Positions 14,974 to 23,048 are shown, counted from the first letter of the stretch. The stretch: 28,929 nucleotides of DNA from Thermoguttaceae bacterium (GCA_024653385.1 JANLFZ010000009.1:1-28929), one strand, 5' to 3'. Numbers and translations: made by a program. Notes: generated from the sequence alone by a model not told the origin.

Positions 14974-16187
14974 GCGACGCTGGTCACGCAATTAGAGACC
15001 CCGCGCCGGCGGTCGCTGCCCAAGTGGCCTGCAACCATGCGGTACGTGGCCGCGGTGATCCTGACGTTGCTTTCCCACGAGAAGCGCGCCGCGGCCTGGT
15101 CGAACGCCGACGGTTGGAACTCGCCCGATCGGCCGAGCATCTCTTCGATCGCGCGCGATAGCCCGGCAACGTCGTCGGGTGCGGCCGTGATGCCCACCGG
15201 GCATGCATCGAACACTTCGCAAAACGTCGGCAGGGCGCTGGCCAACACGGGGCGACGGTGCGCAATCGCCACGTTGAGCACCCCGCTTTGTGACGTGAAC
15301 CGCGAGCTGTAGGGCAGGGCCATCCAGTCGCACAGCTCGAGGTAGTTCGGCACTTCGTCGTAAGGAATGTACTGCGGAACCCACTTCACACTCTCGGAGA
15401 TGCCTAGCTCTTCAGCCAGTTGTTGCAATCTCTCGACCGATGTGCCCTGCTTGGGTCGCCCGGCCACCACCAGGAATAGCCGGTCCTTGAAGGGGGCCAT
15501 GGCCCGAAGGAAGAGATCGAGGTTCTTGTCGGGCCGGATGTCGCCGAAGAACAGGGCCACCTGTTTGTCCAGGGGAATGCCGTAGCGGCGGCGGAGGGTT
15601 TCTTTGTCGGCCTGGGGCTGGCCGTGGGGGTACGGCCCGTGCGGCACCACCACGACCCTCTCGGCCGGGACACCGGCGAAGTCCACCAGGTCGGCCTTCT
15701 GGTGCTGGCTGTGCACGAACAGGGCATCGCAGGTGCGATAAAGTCGCTTGAGCTGTTCCAGCTCGTAGCGGTGCCAGATCAGCCCTTGCGAGCGGCGCAC
15801 ATCGTGGGCCGTGGCGACCAGCCTGAGGCCGCTGCGCGATAGCGCCCGCGACCACAAGGCGAACGTCACGTGGGGAATCGTCGAAAGGTGCAAAATGTGC
15901 GCCCCGGTGGAACGCGCTCGGCGGATCGCGCGCAGCGGGTTGACCAGCAGATTCAACGCGAACCGCAGGCGCCGGCGCCAGGGCGTGGGGTGGGTTATTT
16001 CGCGCAGGCCGGGCCAGATCGCATACGTGGCCTGGTCGCGATAGTGGTAGCTGGGGATGCACGCCAGCTCGATCTCCAGTTCCGGAAGTTCCGCCATGTG
16101 CGTGATCAGCTCGTGGGCGTACCGCCCAATCCCCCCGCCGGGAAAGGCGAAGTAGTGCAGCACGCGAATACGGTCAGACGGAGGCAT
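14970..16187 (-). CDS. Glycosyltransferase family 4-like, without a clear EX7E motif
   Basis: About 405 residues from ATG 16187 (MPPSDRIRVLHYFAFPGGG). The frame stays open to 16313, but that part is REP-repeat DNA. The N-terminal domain has the glycine-rich GGGIGRYAHELI, and the donor domain has VALFFGDIRPDKNLDLFLRA. Where most GT4 enzymes carry EX7E, this one reads YSSRFTSQSGVLNVAIAHRR, so the first glutamate is absent and a serine/glutamine stretch stands there. Related GT4 branches also lack it, so the gene may still be active. It heads a run coupled to the O-antigen ligase-like gene (ATGA overlap). Confidence 0.85.
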   Translation of the reverse strand: MPPSDRIRVLHYFAFPGGGIGRYAHELITHMAELPELEIELACIPSYHYRDQATYAIWPGLREITHPTPWRRRLRFALNLLVNPLRAIRRARSTGAHILHLSTIPHVTFALWSRALSRSGLRLVATAHDVRRSQGLIWHRYELEQLKRLYRTCDALFVHSQHQKADLVDFAGVPAERVVVVPHGPYPHGQPQADKETLRRRYGIPLDKQVALFFGDIRPDKNLDLFLRAMAPFKDRLFLVVAGRPKQGTSVERLQQLAEELGISESVKWVPQYIPYDEVPNYLELCDWMALPYSSRFTSQSGVLNVAIAHRRPVLASALPTFCEVFDACPVGITAAPDDVAGLSRAIEEMLGRSGEFQPSAFDQAAARFSWESNVRITAATYRMVAGHLGSDRRRGVSNCVTSVA

Positions 16188-16213
16188 CGAGAGGCTGGAT
16201 TCCCGATTGCGTC

Positions 16214-16306
16214 GTAGGACGGCCCTTCCGGGCCGTCGTGTTCTTCGAGACGGCCTGGAAAGGCCGTCGCATTCCTCTTCGAGACGGCCTGGAAAGGCCG
16301 TCCTAC
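16214..16306. repeat. REP family 2: three GACGGCC hairpins with GTAG heads
   Basis: Copy 1: GTAG (16214-16217), GACGGCCC, TTCC loop, GGGCCGTC (ending 16237). Copy 2: GACGGCCT (16249-16256), GGAA loop, AGGCCGTC (16261-16268). Copy 3: GACGGCCT (16283-16290), GGAA loop, AGGCCGTC (16295-16302), CTAC (16303-16306). The outer copies point their GTAG heads outward, as in family 1. They fill the gap between the GT4 gene ending at 16319 and the GT4 gene starting at 16187, and may act as a transcript-end or mRNA-stabilising structure. Confidence 0.8.
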
Positions 16307-16318
16307 GGGTCATTTCAC

Positions 16319-17554
16319 CTACGCCTTGGCCACTGCAACCGGCGCGCCATCAGCTTCGGTCTGCTCGGTATGCTTCCCGCTCATCGTCCCGCGGTAGATC
16401 GCCAGCAGGCGCTCGATGTGTTGCGACGGCAAGAACCCGTCGCGCACGGTGGCGAGACCAGCGCGGCCCATGGCCAAGAGGCGTTCGGGCGAGGCCAGCA
16501 TTTGGCGGATCGCGCCGGCCAGGGCACCCGGATCCTTCGGCGGCACCAACAGCCCGTTTTCCTCGTGCCGCAGCCACTGGCGCACCCCGCCCACGTCGCT
16601 TGCCGCCACGGGCACGCCCGAGGCCATCGCCTCCAGGCCCACAATGCCCAGGGTCTCCGGGCAGATAGAGGGAAACGCGAACACCGAGGTCTCAGCGAAC
16701 AAGCCCGGCACCTGGTCGCGGCGGGCCCAGGGGCGCATCTCCAGGCGGTCCCCACAGCCTGCCTTACTGGCCAAGCTTGCCACCTTCTCGGCCGTGCCGT
16801 CAGTTATATCGCCCACGAGGATGCCTCGCACCCCGGGCAGCATCCCCAGGGCCCGAACGAACACATCGTATCCTTTGATGGGCCGCACGCGGCCGAGGAA
16901 GAGCACCGTCGGTCGATCGGGCAGCGGCCGAGGCTCGTCGCGCGGCTCCAGCGGACAGAAATAGGGTAGCGTGCGGGTCTTTTCCGCGGCGAATCCGTGG
17001 TCCAGCAGCCGCCGGCGGACGGAATCGCTCGGGCACAGTACCGCGGCAAAGCGGTCTTTCCACGCCACGAACTGCCGCACGCGGCGGTAATACGCCAGGG
17101 CGTATCGCGGCCGGGGCGTCATGCAGTGCCGCAGAGCCGTGACGGCAAAGCACCCCAGCCCGGCCCGCCGATTGCAAATCGTCTGGGTGCGCCGGTGGAA
17201 GAAGCTTGCCGCCGGGCAGAGGTACAGGTAGTCGTGACAGGTGACCACGGTTGGCCCGTAGTCGAGACACGCCCGCAACACGCCCAGGTTGTATACGCGG
17301 TGGACGTGAACCACGTCGGGGCCGATCGCCTCGAGCAACGCGGCTACGCGGGCGTGGCCGGCCGCCTCGGGCTTGCGCCCGAACTCGGCGATCTCGGGCA
17401 CGTGATGAGCCCGGGCCACGAGACTCGCATCGCCGTGCGCGAAGGCATAGTGTTGTTCGACACCCCCGGCCTCGAGTAGCGGCAGGAGGTGAAGCAGGTA
17501 CGTCTCGACGCCGCCGGTCCAGTCGAGGTGCTCGTTCAGGTGCAGGATGCGCAT
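16319..17554 (-). CDS. Glycosyltransferase family 4 (GT-B fold)
   Basis: About 411 residues from ATG 17554 (MRILHLNEHLDWTGGVETYL). The open frame continues upstream to 18337, but that part is antisense to the GT2 gene and repeat-derived. The acceptor domain has the GGVETYLLHLLPLLEAGG start. In the middle, CHDYLYLCPAASFFHRRTQ and nearby cysteines resemble the mannosyltransferase-like GT4 branch with a CxxC-type insert. The donor domain has TVLFLGRVRPIKGYDVFVRA and EX7E in CPETLGIVGLEAMASGVPV. No clear Shine-Dalgarno is present. It is followed by the family 2 REP cluster. Confidence 0.9.
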   Translation of the reverse strand: MRILHLNEHLDWTGGVETYLLHLLPLLEAGGVEQHYAFAHGDASLVARAHHVPEIAEFGRKPEAAGHARVAALLEAIGPDVVHVHRVYNLGVLRACLDYGPTVVTCHDYLYLCPAASFFHRRTQTICNRRAGLGCFAVTALRHCMTPRPRYALAYYRRVRQFVAWKDRFAAVLCPSDSVRRRLLDHGFAAEKTRTLPYFCPLEPRDEPRPLPDRPTVLFLGRVRPIKGYDVFVRALGMLPGVRGILVGDITDGTAEKVASLASKAGCGDRLEMRPWARRDQVPGLFAETSVFAFPSICPETLGIVGLEAMASGVPVAASDVGGVRQWLRHEENGLLVPPKDPGALAGAIRQMLASPERLLAMGRAGLATVRDGFLPSQHIERLLAIYRGTMSGKHTEQTEADGAPVAVAKA

Positions 17555-17575
17555 TGCGTCAGCCCGTGCGAAGGT

Positions 17576-17695
17576 CGCGAAACCGCGAAAGGACGAAGAC
17601 GCGAAATCTGCGAGAAGGAAAGGAAGTAACGTGCCACCGGCTCGCGCCCCGTAATGCTTGCCGGCTCCCTGCTTTCGCTCTTTCGCGTTTTCGCG
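17576..17695. repeat. Imperfect 23-24-bp inverted repeat bounding the GT2-GT4 gap
   Basis: CGCGAAACCGCGAAAGGACG (from 17576) is matched, inverted and imperfectly, by CTTTCGCTCTTTCGCGTTTT (from 17672, continuing TCGCG). The pair bounds about 120 bp of the 143-bp gap between the GT2 stop (17698) and the GT4 start (17554). It resembles a small miniature-element-like or intergenic repeat unit; no other copy is seen here. Confidence 0.5.
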
Positions 17696-17697
17696 AT

Positions 17698-18732
17698 CTA
17701 CTCCGTGTGGTGGCCGTTCGTGCCCGGCCAATGGATGGCTGCCAGGTAGTTGTTCCACGCCTGCCGGTCGCAAGCCGCCGATGCCAATCGCGGGCCGAGC
17801 CGGACCAGGTCGCCTTGGGCCAAGAGAAAGGCGCCTAGCGGCGTCTGCGAGCGGCCCAGGGCCGATCGGGCCAGATTGCGCGGCAACTCGGCCAGCACGT
17901 AGCGGGCCAGTCCCGAGATACGGCGGGGCCAGGTCCACCGCGCGGCGTAGATTACCCGGTTGCGGGCAATCGAGCGGGCGCGGCGGCGAAAGGCGGCGGC
18001 GTCGGTGGTCACCGAGCCCGCGAAGTGCGCGATCCGCCCGTGCGCGCAGACCGCCACCCGGTAGCCCGACTGCCGGATGCGGCGGCAGAGGTCGTAATCC
18101 TCGTAATAACTGCCGAAGATCGGGTCGAACGGACCGGCCTTCAAGAGGGCCTCGGTCCGCACGACCATTGCCGCGGCCGTCACCACGGGCACCTCGTAAT
18201 ACTCTCCCCTCTCCCGACTCGGGAGAGGGGCCGGGGGTGAGGGCATTCCCCCCCTCTCCCGTTCCGGGAGAGGGGCCGGGGGTGAGGGCGGCCGCTCGCC
18301 GAAATCTCGCCGAAAATCCTCCGACCGCCGCGCGCATTCGAGAAACGCCTGGTCCCAGCCCTGCCAGTCATAGGTAGTCACCAGCGGCGTGACGGCCCCA
18401 AGCTCCGGGTGCTTGCCAAGGCAATCGAGACATGCATCGAGCCAGCCCGGCGCGCTCAGCGTATCCTGGTTCAAAAAACACACGGCCTCGGTGTCGAAGT
18501 CGACGTGCCGCAGCGCGAAGTTGTTGGCCTTGGCAAAGCCCAGCGGGCGCTCGCATCGGAGCACGGTGGCGTCGAACCCGGCCAGATCGAGCGACTCGAT
18601 GCAGGTGTTGCCCGCGTTATCGACGAGCACCAGCCGCACCGGCCTTTCGAGCGACTCGCGCAGGCTCGCCACGCACGCCGGAACCCAAGCGTCGCCGTGG
18701 TAGGCCACGAGGATGACGGTGGCGGCACTCAC
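17698..18732 (-). CDS. Glycosyltransferase family 2 (rhamnosyltransferase-like) with in-frame repeat insertion
   Basis: About 344 residues from GTG 18732, overlapping the upstream stop (GTGA). The GT-A motifs are TVILVAYHGDAWVPACVASL, VLVDNAGNT, FLNQDT (the N-x-D variant common in rhamnosyltransferase-like GT2 enzymes) and FGSYYEDYDLCRRIRQSGY with the catalytic ED region. Between FRRDFGE and YYEVPVVTAAAMVV, residues ~148-177 are encoded by two 45-bp palindromic repeat units and read SPPAPLPERERG and SPPAPLPSRERG. Homologues would be expected to lack this stretch. The insertion lies before the catalytic EDYD region in what is probably a loop, so the enzyme may tolerate it. Confidence 0.88.
   Translation of the reverse strand: MSAATVILVAYHGDAWVPACVASLRESLERPVRLVLVDNAGNTCIESLDLAGFDATVLRCERPLGFAKANNFALRHVDFDTEAVCFLNQDTLSAPGWLDACLDCLGKHPELGAVTPLVTTYDWQGWDQAFLECARRSEDFRRDFGERPPSPPAPLPERERGGMPSPPAPLPSRERGEYYEVPVVTAAAMVVRTEALLKAGPFDPIFGSYYEDYDLCRRIRQSGYRVAVCAHGRIAHFAGSVTTDAAAFRRRARSIARNRVIYAARWTWPRRISGLARYVLAELPRNLARSALGRSQTPLGAFLLAQGDLVRLGPRLASAACDRQAWNNYLAAIHWPGTNGHHTE
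18206..18289. repeat. Two tandem in-frame palindromic repeats inside the GT2 gene
   Basis: Each unit has CCCCTCTCCC, a 5-nt loop and GGGAGAGGGG, then CCGGGGGTGAGGGC (arms at 18206-18215/18221-18230 and 18251-18260/18266-18275). The units start exactly 45 bp apart, so the reading frame is preserved. The loops differ (GACTC and GTTCC), so the copies have diverged or inserted separately. Confidence 0.85.
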
Positions 18733-19961
18733 GGACGGGCCCCGCTCGGCCCAACCACTTCCTCCACGATCCGGCAAATCCGCTCCTGATATACCTCTTC
18801 TCGGTAGCACGCCTGGGCCTTGGCGCGGGCCGCGGCGGCAAGGCGCCCGGCCAGCGCCCGGTCGTTCAACAGGCGCACTAGCGACGCGGCCAAAGCGTCG
18901 GCATCGCCGTAGGGGACCAACAGGCCCGTGGTTTCATGCTCGATCGTTTCGCGCAGGCCGCCCACCGCGGTGGCGACCACCGGCGTGCCCACGGCCATGG
19001 CTTCGATCGCCGTGCGGCCGAAGGACTCCGACCGGCTGGGCACGCACACCAGGTCGCATGCGCGGTAGAACGCGGGCATGTCGGTCAGCACGCCCGCAAA
19101 GTGCGTGCGGTCGCGCAGGCCGAGTTGGTCGATGCGGGCTTCGAGGCCCTGACGGTACGCGGGCCGGCCGTCGCCGGTGATGGCGAAGCGGCAGTCGGGG
19201 ACCGAGGCTTGGATGCGGGCGGCGGCCTCGACGAACAGGTCGTGTCCCTTGACCGGGCGCAACGTGCCCGGCACGCCGATCAGGCGGCCGCCCATGGGCA
19301 GGCCCAGGGCAGCCCGGCACTGGTCGGGCGTGCGGCAGTCGTCGAAAAACGCGGCGGTCACCGCGTTGGCGACAATCTCGGCCCGACTGCCCGGGCCGGG
19401 ACCGCACACGTTCTCGGCCACCGACTCGGAGATGGCGACGATGCGGCTCGGCAAGCGGTTGACGATCCATCGGGCCAGTCGTTTTCCGCCCAAGGGTGGG
19501 TGCATCTCGCCACCGACGTCGTCGAACAGCTCGCGCAGGTGCCACACCGTGGGGATTCGCAAGACCCTCGCAGCCGCGACCGCGGCAAACCCGGTCAGGT
19601 TATTCACGTACACCAGGTGGGGCTTCTTGCGCCGCAAGAGCCTTATGAACCTTGCCGCGCCGGCCCATTCCTTTACCCAGCGCTTGACCCGGCGCCACGC
19701 GCTGCCGCCGGCCAGCCATTGCCCGTGCGGGAGGATGTGGACGTAGCAACCCATCTTCTCGTACTCTTGCGTCATGGGCCCTGGCGAGGCGAAGACGGCA
19801 TCGACTTGCCAGCCGGCCGCGACGAGCGCCCGCACGACCATCGCCCCGCTGATGGGCGAACCGCCGTAGTGGGCGTCGAACTGGACGAACACGGCCCGAG
19901 CCGGGGCCGATCGGGCAGGGACTCTTTGGGTAAGATCGGGTTGTTGCAAGACGGCGGCCAT
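18729..19961 (-). CDS. Glycosyltransferase family 4 (GT-B fold)
   Basis: A 410-residue protein from ATG 19961. After a ~20-residue leader the acceptor domain reads AVFVQFDAHYGGSPISGAMV, and the donor domain has GRLIGVPGTLRPVKGHDLFV and SESFGRTAIEAMAVGTPVVA, which contains EX7E. It should be a retaining glycosyltransferase acting on the lipid-linked glycan. Its stop overlaps the start of the next GT2 gene (GTGA), indicating coupling. The 271 bp upstream, to the pyruvyl transferase stop at 20233, are mostly repeats. Confidence 0.9.
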   Translation of the reverse strand: MAAVLQQPDLTQRVPARSAPARAVFVQFDAHYGGSPISGAMVVRALVAAGWQVDAVFASPGPMTQEYEKMGCYVHILPHGQWLAGGSAWRRVKRWVKEWAGAARFIRLLRRKKPHLVYVNNLTGFAAVAAARVLRIPTVWHLRELFDDVGGEMHPPLGGKRLARWIVNRLPSRIVAISESVAENVCGPGPGSRAEIVANAVTAAFFDDCRTPDQCRAALGLPMGGRLIGVPGTLRPVKGHDLFVEAAARIQASVPDCRFAITGDGRPAYRQGLEARIDQLGLRDRTHFAGVLTDMPAFYRACDLVCVPSRSESFGRTAIEAMAVGTPVVATAVGGLRETIEHETTGLLVPYGDADALAASLVRLLNDRALAGRLAAAARAKAQACYREEVYQERICRIVEEVVGPSGARP

Positions 19962-20019
19962 GTCACGGCATCACAATGACGGGATCGTAGTGGTCGGCAC
20001 GGCCAAAGCGAAACGGGTC

Positions 20020-20243
20020 GGGTGGCACGCCCTGAAAGGGCGTGGCGTACTCTGGCAGTCCCCTATCGCACGGTCTCGTGGTGTATTGGAATGGTTGCGT
20101 CGATCTTGATCGCAGGGTGGCAGGGGTAGAACGAAGCAAGGACCATGGCTTGTGGCCGGGCCACGCCCTTGCAGGGCGTGCCACCCGACCAACCGACCAC
20201 GCCCTTGCAGGGCGTGCCATCCGGGTTGTTTTTCAGGGCCTGC
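20020..20243. repeat. ~165-bp element with palindromic ends (copy A) plus extra hairpins
   Basis: The unit 20020-20186 begins GGTGGCACGCCCTGAAAGGG and ends in the inverted form CACGCCCTTGCAGGGCGTG plus CCACCC. It shares its interior with 21407-21570, including GGCGTACTCTGGCAGTCCCC and GTCTCGTGGTG. Another hairpin copy lies at 20197-20222 and a decayed one at 20231-20243, where it overlaps the stop of the pyruvyl transferase gene (20233). This array fills almost all of the 271-bp intergenic stretch 19962-20232; I see no gene in it. Confidence 0.8.
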
Positions 20244-21378
20244 CATTCTGGTCGATTCCCAACACGGCATCGACTTCGTCCCACATCGCGCGCGTCTTGC
20301 GGTTGATCTTCTCGGCCGCGGTCGAGAGACGCGCGATCAAGGCGGCGCGGGCGTTCGGCTCGATCAGCCGGGCGACGGCCGACTCGATCGCGTCGCGCTG
20401 GGCCATGACCGACAGCAGGCACTCGGGGCATTCGTAATCGTCCAACAGGGCCCGGTACTTGTGGCTCCATCCGGTGGCCAAGCTCGGCACCCTTTGCGAC
20501 AGGGCCGACACCAAGGCGTGGAAACGCGAGGCAACCACCAAATGCCCAGTCCCGAGCACGCCCTTGAGTTCCACCGGACATGCGACCGAGAGCACGTCGA
20601 ACCGCGTCGGCGTGGTCTCGGCCAGGCGGGTCGCCAGTGGCGTGTCCTCCGGGGCGTGCAAGAGCACCACCGGGCACAGGCCCCGGCCGGCCAGCACGTC
20701 GATCACCGTGGCCAGAAACGGCACGTAACGCGCCCGCGTCGCTTCGTCGGTCTTGTCGAGCATGCGCTGGTTGGGCACCACAAAGGCCACATCGGCCGCG
20801 GGCCGAAAGCCGGCCGGCAACCGGCCCGACACCATGCCGGTGAAATCGGGGGCCATGCGCACACGGTCGCACGCGCCCACCGCGTCGGTCAGGTGCCGGT
20901 ACGAGGTTTCGTCGCGGGCGTAGACCAGGTCGCAGTGGTCGAGCATCGCACGGCAGGCAGTGCGGATCTCGGGCGACGAGAACGGGCCAAAGGCCTGGGG
21001 CAACAGCACGATCTTCTTGCCCTGGCGCTTCCAGCGGCGGCAGTCGTCGGCCATGGTCTGGGTCGGCCCCGGCCCGTGCTGGTCGCCAAAGGCGAAGCCC
21101 GAGGCATCGAGCACGGCATCGAGGTCGTCCTCGCGCGCCAGGCCGTAGCTTCGGCGCATCGCGGGGTTCATGAGCTTTATGGCCAGTTTCGAGCGACCAT
21201 AGCGCCGTGCGTGAAGCAGGCTCCAAAGCCCATAGCGGGCCCGGTGGCGATACGGCCCGAACTGGGGCGACACGGCGAACTCGGGCGCACCGAAGCGGCT
21301 GCGGAAGTGCTCGAGCACGGCCACGGCCATCAGTTCGGCCCCCTTGTTGTAAACACTCGTGCCGCGAAGCAGGATCAT
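20233..21378 (-). CDS. Polysaccharide pyruvyl transferase family protein
   Basis: About 381 residues from ATG 21378 (MILLRGTSVYNKGAELMAVA); the longer open frames to 21543 and beyond run into repeat DNA. N-terminal SVYNKGAEL and the later GTGHLVVASRFHALVSALSQ and RVPSLATGWSHKY match the PF04230 fold (WcaK/AmsJ-type). The usual activity is transfer of pyruvate from phosphoenolpyruvate to a glycan sugar. Its neighbour is the FrhB-type gene, a pairing I recall from other polysaccharide loci. Its stop lies in a degenerate repeat hairpin, and related ~165-bp repeats lie on both sides of the gene. Confidence 0.83.
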   Translation of the reverse strand: MILLRGTSVYNKGAELMAVAVLEHFRSRFGAPEFAVSPQFGPYRHRARYGLWSLLHARRYGRSKLAIKLMNPAMRRSYGLAREDDLDAVLDASGFAFGDQHGPGPTQTMADDCRRWKRQGKKIVLLPQAFGPFSSPEIRTACRAMLDHCDLVYARDETSYRHLTDAVGACDRVRMAPDFTGMVSGRLPAGFRPAADVAFVVPNQRMLDKTDEATRARYVPFLATVIDVLAGRGLCPVVLLHAPEDTPLATRLAETTPTRFDVLSVACPVELKGVLGTGHLVVASRFHALVSALSQRVPSLATGWSHKYRALLDDYECPECLLSVMAQRDAIESAVARLIEPNARAALIARLSTAAEKINRKTRAMWDEVDAVLGIDQNGRP

Positions 21379-21406
21379 TCGAAGTGGTATGTTCCCAACA
21401 CGGTTT

Positions 21407-21570
21407 GGGTGGCACGCCGTGAAAGGGTGTGGCGTACTCTGGCAGTCCCCGACCGCACCGTCTCGTGGTGGATTGGAATCGTGGTGTCGATCTCGATCGA
21501 AGGGTGGCACGGCCAAAGCGAAGCGTGGCCGTGGCCAACCCAAACCACGCCCTTTCAGGGCGTGCCACCC
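21407..21570. repeat. ~165-bp element with palindromic ends (copy B)
   Basis: The left end, 21407-21432, starts GGGTGGCACGCCGTGAAAGG; the right end, 21545-21570, is the inverted form ending GCGTGCCACCC. It is a direct repeat of copy A at 20020-20186. It also contains a GGCACGGCCAAAGCG segment that occurs just outside copy A (19997-20010). The right end overlaps the last codons and stop (21555-21557) of the FrhB-type gene. Confidence 0.8.
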
Positions 21571-22973
21571 AACCGATGGGCGTCACAGTCACACATCATT
21601 TCCAATCGCGCGGCCGACGCGAATCGCGCCCAGTCGACGTATTTTTCCCGCTTGCGCGAAACAAATCCCAACAAACGATGCGGTATTCGCTTGAGTATCC
21701 AGCGAAACACCCGGTACCGAGACAGGACAAAGACAACATAATAGTGTGCCGATGCAACAACTGCCCACAACTCTCGGAGTCGGCGATATCGAAGATTGCT
21801 GGAGCCAGGCAGGCGGTATCGGACGCGGTAGTCTGGAACGCCGACGTGGAAAAGTCTCGCAACGCGAGAGAATGTGTTCAGTCCCAGCTTTTTTCCGGCA
21901 ACCCCGATCGACGCTGCGACTGCGTCGGCGCTCACCGGATAGAGCCTAAAACGCCCTTCCCGAGCCATCGCGTCTACGATGCGGCGAGCCCGATCAGTAC
22001 GCACTACGATTTCCGAAAGGCCACGGCGCTTGTCATAGCCCTCGTCTCGCGCCAACCGATCGTGTTCCGAGCGTATACGGCAGTCACCGCAGGAAACGTC
22101 GGAGAACTCGTTGGCCTTGTCGAAACATAGGAGGCATCGCCAATTCGTGAACCATGTGCGGGGAAGCAATCGGCTGTTGTCGGCGTCCACGTCATAGACG
22201 TTGCCGTGGACATCCGTCAGGCGCATGTCGCAAGGCCAACCGCGCCAGGTCTTGTCGCGATGGCGAAACGTCCTGACTTTCGCACGATCAACTCCTATCT
22301 TATGGAGGATTTGCTCGTGGAAATGGTAAGTGAACACACCTAGACAGTGCAAACCGACGTATAGGGCTATTTTGTCGGCCAGCTTCGGCAGCGCGTCCTC
22401 GGCCTTGCGCATGCCCTGGATCTGGCACGAGGTCCCGACGAATGCGAAACGGCCAGGCAACTCCAATAGCGTGCGCAGGCTTTGGGCGGCTGGGACGGGA
22501 TTGTACTTCGAGCCGACTGCCGCGAGAACCTCCTGACGGTTTCGCGCTACGTAGGTTTCCGCGCGGAACGGTACCCCGGATCGCCACCGTGTCACAACGG
22601 CACCGTCAATTAGCCGTTTCTCAAGACAGTAGATAAGCAGAGTGGACACGAAGCCGCCACTCTGGGACAAACGCAGGATTTCGGCATCAGTCGTATATCC
22701 AAGCCATCTATCTAGATGCGCTCCCAACGCCGCGTCTTGCGGTAACCCATCGTGGATTTTCTGCGAGTAGTAAACAACGTCGAACTGGTGCCCAGGGCAG
22801 ACCTTGACACACAATCCGCACTCCACACAGATCGATGACTCGATTCGAGGGAGGTAAGTGCCACATTGATCAAGGTGCATTTCAATGGCGCGGCCGATGC
22901 AGACTCCAGCGCATGCGCCGCACGATGTACACATCCTCTTATCGACTACGAATTGTACTGTGCGCTGATCCAA
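21555..22973 (-). CDS. FrhB-type (F420 hydrogenase/dehydrogenase beta subunit-like) iron-sulfur protein
   Basis: A 472-residue protein from TTG 22973; no good Shine-Dalgarno is seen, so the start is uncertain. Two 4Fe-4S clusters are indicated by C15/C18/C21/C25 and C49/C52/C55/C59 (CTSCGACAGVC and CVECGLCVKVCP). The rest matches the FrhB N- and C-terminal domain pair: LSQSGGFVSTLLIYCLEKRL, FVGTSCQIQGMRKAED, and a later CLLCFDKANEFSDVSCGDC that may bind another cluster. The family carries out flavin or F420-linked redox chemistry. Copies in polysaccharide clusters have no settled function; a redox modification of a glycan or precursor is an inference. The last residues (GGTP) and the stop come from a repeat. 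Confidence 0.82.
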   Translation of the reverse strand: MDQRTVQFVVDKRMCTSCGACAGVCIGRAIEMHLDQCGTYLPRIESSICVECGLCVKVCPGHQFDVVYYSQKIHDGLPQDAALGAHLDRWLGYTTDAEILRLSQSGGFVSTLLIYCLEKRLIDGAVVTRWRSGVPFRAETYVARNRQEVLAAVGSKYNPVPAAQSLRTLLELPGRFAFVGTSCQIQGMRKAEDALPKLADKIALYVGLHCLGVFTYHFHEQILHKIGVDRAKVRTFRHRDKTWRGWPCDMRLTDVHGNVYDVDADNSRLLPRTWFTNWRCLLCFDKANEFSDVSCGDCRIRSEHDRLARDEGYDKRRGLSEIVVRTDRARRIVDAMAREGRFRLYPVSADAVAASIGVAGKKLGLNTFSRVARLFHVGVPDYRVRYRLPGSSNLRYRRLRELWAVVASAHYYVVFVLSRYRVFRWILKRIPHRLLGFVSRKREKYVDWARFASAARLEMMCDCDAHRLGGTP

Positions 22974-23048
22974 AGAGGCGTCTTCTCGTCTTCTTCAGGG
23001 ATAGAGAACTCCCCTTGGGCCGAGCGCAGAGTTCTGGCGAGCGTAACC

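Noticed and set aside
16188..16313. N-terminal extension of the GT4 gene at 14970 by 42 residues
   Set aside because: The added peptide is encoded by family 2 REP hairpins and precedes the normal family start MPPSDRIRVLHYF.
17555..18337. N-terminal extension of the GT4 gene at 16319, giving 672 residues
   Set aside because: The extra 261 residues are antisense to the GT2 gene and read through palindromic repeats; the GT4 family start is at ATG 17554.
20063..21741. Very long open frames on both strands (about 509 and 529 residues)
   Set aside because: They overlap the pyruvyl transferase and repeat DNA; the conserved PF04230 motifs are only in the 20233-21378 frame.
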